DNA of 64,000 nt, taken from the NCBI RefSeq assembly GCF_002287065.1, contig NZ_NSJZ01000006.1, forward strand, positions 113,152 to 177,151, read 5' to 3'. The notes beneath the pieces are model-generated. The model did not search any database. It saw only the letters and a list, made by a program, of their open reading frames with translations, and was not told the origin of the DNA. Shown one piece after another: positions 57,821 through 64,000 of this stretch (position 1 is the first letter of the stretch; each line of letters begins with the position of its first letter). This DNA is from Paracoccus salipaludis. Lineage in GTDB: Bacteria; Pseudomonadota; Alphaproteobacteria; Rhodobacterales; Rhodobacteraceae. A program made the translations under genes and the position numbers.

Positions 57821-57848
57821 AAGGGCCGCGATGACCGCGGCCCTTTTT
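57821..57848 (+). terminator. Terminator of bolA-grxD
   Basis: GGGCCGCG-ATGA-CCGCGGCCC is followed by TTTTT about 23 nt after the grxD stop. Confidence 0.92.
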
Positions 57849-57871
57849 CATGTGCAAGGACATTGACTGCC

Positions 57872-58564
57872 TCAGGGATAGTAGTCGTCGTCCTCGTCGT
57901 CGTAGCGATCGTAGCGGTCGTCGTAGCGTTCCCAGTCCCGGCTCTCCGACCGGCGCCAGCCCTGCACCCGGTTCGCGATCGCGATCCCGACCGCGAAGGC
58001 GCTGAGCAGGGGCGGGATCGTGGCCGCGTTCGAGTTCTTGACCCGCTCGACCGTATCCTGCGCTTCGGCAAAGAACTGGGGCGTCAGCCCGACCTTCTGC
58101 GCCGCCTGCCCCGCCACGTTGCGGGTGAAGCCCTGCACCTTTGCCTCGGCGTTGTCGACGAAGCGCTCGGCCTTGTAGGTCACGTCGTCGACGAAGGAGT
58201 GGACGCGGTTCTCGACGTTGTCCACCACCTCGACCGCCTTGATGCGGGCCTTTTCCATCGCCGCATCGGTGGCCAGGCTCAGCCGGGTCTCGACCTCGGC
58301 CTTCAGTTCGTCGGTGCTGGGCACCGGGTGGTTCACCTTCTTCGACATCGACAGGAAGACGATGCCGACCACCACGAAAAGAAGGCCGATGGCGAGCGAG
58401 GCCCCCACGGGCCCCCAGCCGAGGTTCCAGGCCAGGAACGACCACAACGCCGCGATCAGGAAGCCCGCGCCCACCGCGATCACGATGCCGGCGGCCGCCT
58501 TGAGGGCGACCCTCCGGCCCGCGTCGCTCAGGGCGAGCTGCATGTTGCGCGCGTAATCGAACAT
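57872..58564 (-). CDS. Phage-holin-family-like membrane protein with an acidic Asp/Tyr tail
   Basis: A 230-aa protein with two close helices at the N-terminus (ALKAAAGIVIAVGAGFLIAA and GPVGASLAIGLLFVVVGIVF), as in the holin family III-like group that is common in non-phage chromosomes. It has a long amphipathic, coiled-coil-prone middle (DELKAEVETRLSLATDAAME) and a charged C-terminus (ERYDDRYDRYDDEDDDYYP). The function is unknown. It is not a lysis gene here: there are no endolysin or phage genes. It lies 4 nt after the next gene on the minus strand. Confidence 0.78.
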   Translation of the reverse strand: MFDYARNMQLALSDAGRRVALKAAAGIVIAVGAGFLIAALWSFLAWNLGWGPVGASLAIGLLFVVVGIVFLSMSKKVNHPVPSTDELKAEVETRLSLATDAAMEKARIKAVEVVDNVENRVHSFVDDVTYKAERFVDNAEAKVQGFTRNVAGQAAQKVGLTPQFFAEAQDTVERVKNSNAATIPPLLSAFAVGIAIANRVQGWRRSESRDWERYDDRYDRYDDEDDDYYP

Positions 58565-58568
58565 GGGA

Positions 58569-58988
58569 TCAGCGGCGCGCGAGGATCAGGCCGACAAGGA
58601 AGCCGACGCCGGCCGCGATGCCCAGCGCCTGCGCGGGCTTGCGGCGGACCATTTCCGACATCTCGTCATAGTAGTCGCCGGCGTATTCCGCGACCTCGTG
58701 GGCGCGGCGCTCGCCTTCGCGATACAGGCGGTCGGCCTCGGAGCGGGCACGACCCACGAATTCCTGCCCCCGCTCGCGGGCGGCGTCGGCCAGTTCGGCA
58801 GCGGTCTGCTTGACCTTGTCGGTGGTGGTGTTGCCGGTGGCCTCGTTCCAGGCGTCCTTGGCGTCGTCGGCCAGCTTGTTGATGCCCGACTTCACGTCCT
58901 TAGCGGTGTCCTGCGCGGCATCCTTCACGTCCTTGGCGGCGTCGTTCATGTCGTTCTGCGCGTCCGAGGCGGTGTAATTGTTGGCCAT
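58569..58988 (-). CDS. DUF883 family (ElaB/YqjD-like) protein
   Basis: A 139-aa protein with a long hydrophilic, coiled-coil-prone stretch (NDAAKDVKDAAQDTAKDVKS then GINKLADDAKDAWNEATGNT) and one C-terminal hydrophobic anchor with the family glycine pattern RRKPAQALGIAAGVGFLVGL. Relatives are ribosome-associated inner-membrane proteins of stationary phase. It is upstream of the holin-like gene by 4 nt, so the two are cotranscribed. Confidence 0.88.
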   Translation of the reverse strand: MANNYTASDAQNDMNDAAKDVKDAAQDTAKDVKSGINKLADDAKDAWNEATGNTTTDKVKQTAAELADAARERGQEFVGRARSEADRLYREGERRAHEVAEYAGDYYDEMSEMVRRKPAQALGIAAGVGFLVGLILARR

Positions 58989-59197
58989 CGTCTTGTCCTT
59001 TCCAGTCAGGGGCAGTTGCTTATGGCACCCGAACACAACGCCACAGGGATTCGTTCCCTGAGCAGCCAAAGATCGGGCCGCCTCGAAAGGGCCGCGATCT
59101 TCAGGGAACACGGCGCGGGCCCTGGTCGTTGGACGGGGTCAAACCTCATTTCCTGCCGCTTCGCCCGGCGGGCGGCGGCCTCGCCGGAGTATGAAGC

Positions 59198-59752
59198 ATG
59201 GCCTATCGTGATTCCGCCGGTTCCGCGCCCGGTCAATTGCGCGGCTACCGGGGCTGGTTCATCGCCCTGGGTGTCCTGCTTGTCCTGCTGGGGCTGATCG
59301 CCCTTGCCAACCTGCTGGTCGCAACGGTCGCAACCGTCTACTACGTCGGCATCCTGATGCTGATCGGCGCCGTGGGCCAGCTGGTGCTGGCCTTCCGCGT
59401 TAAGGGATGGGGACGCTCGATCCTGATGGTGCTGGGCGCGCTCCTTTACGGCATCGCAGGCATCTTCACCATCATGAACCCGCTGCTGGCCTCGACGATG
59501 CTGACGCTGCTGCTGGCGGCGGGGCTGATCGCCGCGGGCATCCTGCGCATCGTCGTCGCCATCCGCGAGCGGCCGCGCCCGGGCTGGGGCTGGGTTCTGT
59601 TCATGGGCATCCTCAGCATTGTCGTGGCGCTGGTCATCATCTCGGGCTGGCCGGTCAACAGCCTGTGGATCCTGGGCATCTTCCTTGCTGCGGACCTGAT
59701 GGGCCAGGGCCTTGGCTGGCTGTTCTTCGGCATCGGCCTGAACCGCGCGTAA
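59198..59752 (+). CDS. HdeD family acid-resistance-type membrane protein
   Basis: A 184-aa protein with six hydrophobic helices in three pairs, as in HdeD: FIALGVLLVLLGLIALANLL, TVYYVGILMLIGAVGQLVLA, LGALLYGIAGIFTIMNPLLA and so on. HdeD proteins are linked to acid and envelope stress. ATG at 59198 with GGAG upstream. It is divergent from the DUF883 gene and followed by the MBL hydrolase 10 nt later. Confidence 0.9.
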   Translation: MAYRDSAGSAPGQLRGYRGWFIALGVLLVLLGLIALANLLVATVATVYYVGILMLIGAVGQLVLAFRVKGWGRSILMVLGALLYGIAGIFTIMNPLLASTMLTLLLAAGLIAAGILRIVVAIRERPRPGWGWVLFMGILSIVVALVIISGWPVNSLWILGIFLAADLMGQGLGWLFFGIGLNRA

Positions 59753-59762
59753 GCCCCTCTTC

Positions 59763-60758
59763 ATGCCCCAGTCGCGCAACCCCTTCTACGATGGTCCCGT
59801 TTCGGACCATTTCGACGGGCTGCGCTTCCATTCCTCGTTCGAGCCGCGGGCCAACAACCTGCTGGAACTGGCCTGGATGAACGCGGTCAAGGCGGCGCGC
59901 TACTGGCCGGCCGTGACGCCCCCCGCGCGCTTCGACCTGCCGCCCCGCCGCTTCGGGGGGCTGCGGATCGCAATGATCGGGCATGCGAGCCTGCTGGTGC
60001 AGGTTTGCGGCGTCAACCTGCTGATCGATCCGGTCTATGCCGACCGCCTCGGCCCCGTCCCCGGCGCCGGTCCCCTCCGCGCCCAGCCGCCCGGCATCCG
60101 CTTCGACGACCTGCCCCCGATCGACGCGATCCTGATCACCCACAACCATTACGACCACATGGACATCCCCGCGATCCTTCGCCTGGCGCGCCGATGGGAG
60201 CCCCGGATCATCGCCCCGCTGGGCAACGACGTCGTGATCCGCCGCCACGACCCCGGGATCACGGTGGAAACCCATGATTGGGGCGAAAGGACGGTCCTGT
60301 CACCCCGCCTGTCCGTCCATCTGGAACCGGCGTTCCACTGGTCGGGCCGTGGCATGGCGGACCGCCGCATGACACTGTGGTGTTCCTTTGTGGTGACCAG
60401 TCCCGGCGGAGGCGTCCTTTATCACGTGGGAGACACCGCCTACGGCGACGGAAGCATCTTTCCCCGCATCCGTGAACTCTTCGGCCGGCCCGACGTGGCG
60501 ATCCTGCCCATCGGCGCCTACGAGCCGCGCTGGTTCATGCGCGCCCAGCACGTGAACCCCGCCGAGGCCGTGCAGATCATGCTGGACTGTGGCGCCCGCC
60601 GGGCCTTCGGCCATCACTGGGGCACGTTCCAGATGACCTACGAGGCGCAGGAAGCCCCGCCCCTCGACCTCGCCCGCGCCCTCGAGGACCGAGGGATGCC
60701 GCGCGACAGCTTCCAGCCGCTCGGCCCCGGCATGGCGGTCGAACTGCCCTGGCGCTGA
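59763..60758 (+). CDS. MBL-fold hydrolase (NAPE-PLD/UlaG-like)
   Basis: A 331-aa metallo-beta-lactamase-fold protein with all core ligands: ILITHNHYDHMDIPAILRL (complete HxHxDH), later His and Asp residues in YHVGDTAYGD, and FGHHWGTFQM near the C-terminus. RFHSSFEPRANNLLELAWMN at the N-terminus and RIAMIGHASLLVQVCGVNLL place it near N-acylphosphatidylethanolamine phospholipase D-type enzymes. A lipid substrate is plausible next to cardiolipin synthase but unproven. The stop is 3 nt from the convergent cardiolipin synthase stop. Confidence 0.88.
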   Translation: MPQSRNPFYDGPVSDHFDGLRFHSSFEPRANNLLELAWMNAVKAARYWPAVTPPARFDLPPRRFGGLRIAMIGHASLLVQVCGVNLLIDPVYADRLGPVPGAGPLRAQPPGIRFDDLPPIDAILITHNHYDHMDIPAILRLARRWEPRIIAPLGNDVVIRRHDPGITVETHDWGERTVLSPRLSVHLEPAFHWSGRGMADRRMTLWCSFVVTSPGGGVLYHVGDTAYGDGSIFPRIRELFGRPDVAILPIGAYEPRWFMRAQHVNPAEAVQIMLDCGARRAFGHHWGTFQMTYEAQEAPPLDLARALEDRGMPRDSFQPLGPGMAVELPWR

Positions 60759-60761
60759 GGC

Positions 60762-62204
60762 TCACATCAGCGGCGAAAACAGCCGCGCCACGGAATCGCG
60801 GAAGCGCACAAGCGCACTGCGGCTGCGGTATTCCTCCACGGTGAACTGGCGGCAATCCGCGACGTCGCGCAGGAAGGCCGCCTCAAGCTCGGCCGACAGC
60901 GCCTCGTCGTAGATCACGGCGTTCAGCTCGTAGTTGATGCTGAAGCTGCGGATGTCGATGTTGGCCGACCCGATCGAGCAGACGGAGCCATCGGTGATGA
61001 CCGTCTTGGCGTGCAGGTAGCCCGCTTCATACAACAGCACCGTGGCGCCGGCGGCCGCGATCTCCTCCATGTAGGTGTTGGCGGCCCAGTAGGGCACATA
61101 CTGGTTGGTGCCGCGCGCGCTGATCATCACCCGCACGTCCACGCCCGACAGCGCCGCTGCCTTCAGCGCCTCGGCGATGCTGGGGTCCAGGATGAAGAAG
61201 GGCGACTGCATGTAGACGCGCTTGCGCGCGGTGGTGATCATCGAGAAATACAGCTGCCGGATCGCCTGCCATTGGGAATCCGGACCTGAAAGCGTCATCT
61301 GGACGGGCAGCCGGGCGTTTTCCAGCCGCGCGGGCGGGGGCGGAAAGGCCTCGGGCCGGAAGACATACTCTCCGGTCGCGTTGTGCCAGTCCACCGCGAA
61401 GACCGCCTGCAGCAGCGTCACGGCTGACCCCTCGACGCGGATGTTCGTGTCGCGCCACAGCGCGAAGCCCTTGGGCGGCGTCACGTGCTCGCCGCCGATG
61501 TTCAGCCCGCCGGTATGGCCCACGCAGCCGTCGATGACCGCGATCTTGCGGTGGTTGCGGTAAGAGATCGTGTGCAAGCGCCACAGCTTGGAGAAAGGCT
61601 CCATCCGGATGCCCGCGCGCCGCATCCTGCGGATGTAGCTGCGCTTCAGCATCAGAAGCGAACCGACGGGATCATAGACGATGCGGACATCCACGCCCTC
61701 GGCCACCTTGGCCGACAGGAGGCGGAGCAGGTCCTCGGCCAACTCGTCCGTGTTCCAGCTGAAATACTGCAGGTGGATGGAACTGCGTGCCGACTTCAGG
61801 TCGGCGATCAGCGCAGGGTAGGCCTCGGCCGCATTTTGCAGGATGCGGACCTCGTTGCGGGTGGTGACGGCCGACTGGCTGGTATTGCGCACCAGTTCCG
61901 CCAGCGACGCCCCGGGTCCGGTGAGATGCAGGGCGCGCCCCTGTTCCGGCCTGAGCGCAGCAAAGACGGGGGCAAGCCGGTGGGCGAACTCATGCCGCAT
62001 CAGGGTTGCGGTCTGACCGAACTGGCGGTGCTTGCGGCCGAACAGCAGGTAGACGATCACCCCGGCGCCGGGCAGCACGAAGAACAGCAGCATCCAGGCG
62101 AATGTCGCGCTGGGGCGACGGTTTTCCGAGATGATGTAGACGGCGGTGACGGCAAGATAGGCGGCAAAGGCAAGGGACAGGCCTGTTGCGATCTGCGCCG
62201 GCAT
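60762..62204 (-). CDS. cls: Cardiolipin synthase (phospholipase D family)
   Basis: A 480-aa enzyme that condenses phosphatidylglycerols into cardiolipin at the inner membrane. Two N-terminal helices (TGLSLAFAAYLAVTAVYIIS and FAWMLLFFVLPGAGVIVYLL) precede two phospholipase D HKD motifs: NHRKIAVIDGCVGHTGGLNI and HAKTVITDGSVCSIGSANID. ATG at 62204 was chosen over the GTG at 62207 because GGAG lies 7 nt upstream. Confidence 0.93.
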   Translation of the reverse strand: MPAQIATGLSLAFAAYLAVTAVYIISENRRPSATFAWMLLFFVLPGAGVIVYLLFGRKHRQFGQTATLMRHEFAHRLAPVFAALRPEQGRALHLTGPGASLAELVRNTSQSAVTTRNEVRILQNAAEAYPALIADLKSARSSIHLQYFSWNTDELAEDLLRLLSAKVAEGVDVRIVYDPVGSLLMLKRSYIRRMRRAGIRMEPFSKLWRLHTISYRNHRKIAVIDGCVGHTGGLNIGGEHVTPPKGFALWRDTNIRVEGSAVTLLQAVFAVDWHNATGEYVFRPEAFPPPPARLENARLPVQMTLSGPDSQWQAIRQLYFSMITTARKRVYMQSPFFILDPSIAEALKAAALSGVDVRVMISARGTNQYVPYWAANTYMEEIAAAGATVLLYEAGYLHAKTVITDGSVCSIGSANIDIRSFSINYELNAVIYDEALSAELEAAFLRDVADCRQFTVEEYRSRSALVRFRDSVARLFSPLM

Positions 62205-62355
62205 CACGTCGCTCCGTTCACCCTTTCGACTGCATAGTGCCCGCGCAGGTTGCAGAGGGCCAGCGGGTTCTGGATGGGCGCAGGGGCTCGCCCCCTGGAC
62301 GGCACTTGGGGGGCACCAAGATCCACGTCACCAACAACGTCGGGAACCATGGCGC

Positions 62356-63516
62356 TCAGGACGTAGCCGGGGACCTGATGCTCGCCCGCTTCCAGACCGT
62401 CGCAAATGCAAACAAGGACAAGGTGGAGAATATCAGAAGCGCAAAGCGCACCGACCCCGGAATGTGATAATGTTCCACCAGAGCCGACAGCAGATAGACT
62501 ACCAGCAGATGATAGGTGAAAACCTGGATCGAGTTCCGGCCGAGCAGGACCAGCGGTCCCGAATTGAGAACCGTCCGAAAACCTCTTGAGAGAAAGGCAA
62601 CTGTCGGGTTTGTCGAGCGTGGGCCAGCTACATAGAGCCATGCAATGATGATTGCATAGATCGCCGCACTTGTCAGAAAGAACAGCGAGAAGTTCCACTT
62701 CGAATGAACGTCGCTCAGGCTGCCCGTTGCCCTGCCAAGAGTAACGGAATCATGAAGGATATACTGCCTGATCAGAAAAATCCCAACGAAGGCGACAGCC
62801 ATGATCGTCATGAACGAGGCAGGCACGCTGCGCATGATGTTGACATCAAACCGGCCCACGAAGGTGAAGTAGCCGAACATCAACCCTGCAAGGTAGATCA
62901 GCTGCCAAGCGAAGATCCCGAACGAGCCGAGCCGGATATCGAGTCCAGTTGTGTCACTCGCCCGATCAATCGTGCCCACAGCCGCACTGATTACACCTGT
63001 CTGAGCGATCAGCCACAGGCCGATCGAAACCGCCAGCACAGACCACGCCTGCCCCCGTTCGAACAGCTTCAGGACTAGCGGCGTAATCGCAATGAACACG
63101 ATATACATGGGCAGGATGTCGAAAAAGCTTGGCTGGTGGATCAGAAGCAACATCGCAAGATACTCATCGGCGCCCATCTGGCTGAATACGTCAAGACGCC
63201 CGAGTGGTTGGGGAAGAAGATTTGCCAGTACGGCAAGGCTGAGCAAGGCCCCTATGTGATATTTGTAGATGAAAAGCATCCGGCGGCAAGCAATCGGCGC
63301 AAGAGCCTTTTCGCCGCGCTCGCGAAGAATGCGCATCAGGTAAAGAGCGATTACGATACCAGAAAGAAAGACAAAGCCATGGGCAGCATCAGCGAATCCA
63401 AGCTGATGATGATTTATGACTGATCCGAGGTGGGACTGAAGAACGGAGGCACCATGATTATACATCATCAGCAGCAGGAAGATGCCTCGAAGACCATCGA
63501 AAACAGAGTACCGCAT
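62356..63516 (-). CDS. OpgC-like membrane acyltransferase
   Basis: A 386-aa integral membrane protein with about ten helices. MRYSVFDGLRGIFLLLMMYN and HHQLGFADAAHGFVFLSGIV are the OpgC signature, which resembles acyltransferase-3 proteins. OpgC proteins add succinyl groups to osmoregulated periplasmic glucans, but no glucan-synthesis genes lie here. ATG at 63516 has GGAG 9 nt upstream. The gene is visibly lower in G+C than its neighbours and lies beside an IS element, consistent with transfer. Confidence 0.85.
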   Translation of the reverse strand: MRYSVFDGLRGIFLLLMMYNHGASVLQSHLGSVINHHQLGFADAAHGFVFLSGIVIALYLMRILRERGEKALAPIACRRMLFIYKYHIGALLSLAVLANLLPQPLGRLDVFSQMGADEYLAMLLLIHQPSFFDILPMYIVFIAITPLVLKLFERGQAWSVLAVSIGLWLIAQTGVISAAVGTIDRASDTTGLDIRLGSFGIFAWQLIYLAGLMFGYFTFVGRFDVNIMRSVPASFMTIMAVAFVGIFLIRQYILHDSVTLGRATGSLSDVHSKWNFSLFFLTSAAIYAIIIAWLYVAGPRSTNPTVAFLSRGFRTVLNSGPLVLLGRNSIQVFTYHLLVVYLLSALVEHYHIPGSVRFALLIFSTLSLFAFATVWKRASIRSPATS

Positions 63517-63765
63517 ATCCGCCGTCTCCGTAAGGCCCGTCCCAAGGTAACAGACAGACAACTGGGTTAACGTGTCAGATGCTATCTATATTCAATCATC
63601 ATTCCATCCCTATATTGTAATTGTTTTTGCACTATTATTCTTGATTTCTCGACTTACCCGCAGCGGATGTTGCAGCCGCTGATTCCTTCTCTGCACGGTA
63701 GAATTTTGCAACCTTTAGTAATATTAATGCGCAGACAATCAATCATGAGGGCAAGGAGGACTTGC
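63517..63765. other. AT-rich region between opgC-like gene and IS element
   Basis: About 250 nt, markedly AT-rich around 63570-63670. It should hold the opgC-like promoter; no other gene or RNA is recognisable. Confidence 0.45.
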
Positions 63766-64000
63766 CTAGGGTCCAGACTCATTGAATTTCACAGCCAGAA
63801 CAAGACGGTTGCGGCGAGCATGATCGCGGAGAAGAAGGTTTCCGGGCAGCGGTCGTATCGGGTGGCGACGCGCCGCCAATCCTTCAGACGGCCGAACATG
63901 ATCTCGATGCGGTTGCGCCGTTTGTAGCGCCGCTTGTCGTATTTGACGGCCTTCCTGCGGGACTTTCGACCGGGGATGCAGACCTTTATCCCCTTGTCTT
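63766..64000 (-). mobile_element. IS5 family insertion sequence (IS427 group-like), partial
   Basis: The right end of an element whose transposase C-terminus lies at 63789. The outer end starts near 63768 with AGGGTCCAGACTCATTGAAT, likely one terminal inverted repeat, after a CTAG. The left part is outside the window. Confidence 0.8.
63789..64000 (-). CDS. IS5 family transposase, C-terminal part
   Basis: About 70 C-terminal codons on the minus strand; the start is beyond the window. The translation reads DKGIKVCIPGRKSRRKAVKY and then carries YKRRNRIEIMFGRLKDW, an exact Y-x2-R-x3-E-x6-K signature with the catalytic Glu of IS4/IS5-type DDE transposases. It ends TFFSAIMLAATVLFWL. The C-terminal match to the IS427 group is good. 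Confidence 0.9.
   Translation of the reverse strand, partial: DKGIKVCIPGRKSRRKAVKYDKRRYKRRNRIEIMFGRLKDWRRVATRYDRCPETFFSAIMLAATVLFWL

Noticed and set aside
57872..58564. Prophage remnant suggested by a holin-like protein
   Set aside because: No integrase, endolysin, structural or att sequence is nearby, and this holin family is widespread in non-phage chromosomes next to DUF883 genes.

Overview
The window is G+C-rich alphaproteobacterial chromosome, almost certainly Rhodobacteraceae and probably Paracoccus. The evidence is a membrane-anchored cytochrome c552 of the CycM type with the family's characteristic N-terminus, a small alphaproteobacterial SRP RNA, a ccm system I operon beside secDF-yajC, a TakP-like TRAP transporter, and four good copies plus one degenerate copy of a GC-rich interspersed repeat of the kind seen in Rhodobacterales. 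Nearly all of the window is core or metabolic chromosome. Only the right end (about 62.4-64 kb) looks recently acquired: it is lower in G+C and carries an OpgC-like acyltransferase and the end of an IS5-family element.

Layout: 1-3.7 kb, yejAB-type peptide uptake and cytochrome c552. 3.8-10.1 kb, housekeeping genes (pheA, an SRPBCC protein, SRP RNA, nudC, and dnaX-ebfC-recR with a thioesterase). 10.1-16.1 kb, a small heat-shock protein, the glycolate oxidase operon (ydcH-like, glcD, glcE, glcF, VOC protein) and a DUF599 membrane protein. 16.1-26.1 kb, leucine/isovalerate catabolism (liuA, DUF1622, acyl-CoA synthetase, liuB, liuD, GST, liuE, liuC), split by an ompW gene on the opposite strand that has its own FNR-type box. 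26.5-32.4 kb, two tRNA-Val genes, an HU-like protein, lon, an EnvZ-like histidine kinase, an MBL-fold protein and tRNA-Asn. 32.9-40 kb, an all-repeat RTX protein, ccmA/B/C/D/G, an Mth938-like protein and secF-secD-yajC. 40.1-44.3 kb, mazG, a TauE-type permease, dusA, an A-type Fe-S carrier and tpiA. 44.3-51.4 kb, two transporters: polyamine-type ABC genes without a binding protein, and a TRAP system whose binding protein faces its permeases. 51.6-62.2 kb, a FepA-like TonB receptor, an acetyltransferase, pcm, a PoxB-like enzyme, bolA-grxD, an envelope group (holin-like, DUF883, HdeD), an MBL hydrolase and cardiolipin synthase. 62.3-64 kb, opgC-like gene and IS5 remnant.

How the genes fit together: the liu genes encode the route from isovaleryl-CoA to acetoacetate and acetyl-CoA, and a TetR-like operator lies just ahead of liuA. 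glcDEF oxidises glycolate. ccmABCDG and cytochrome c552 belong to c-type cytochrome maturation and respiration, and ompW with an FNR-type box fits an oxygen-responsive envelope. bolA, grxD and the A-type carrier are all Fe-S/iron genes.

I found no clear new defence system, prophage, CRISPR array or biosynthetic cluster. The most unusual signals are a member of the interspersed repeat family lying in frame inside glcE; ompW splitting the liu genes; a TRAP permease with a roughly 165-residue Gly/Ala/Pro tail; an MBL-fold protein lacking its first zinc histidine; an HU-like protein without the usual DNA-binding arm; and an RTX protein made of repeats alone.
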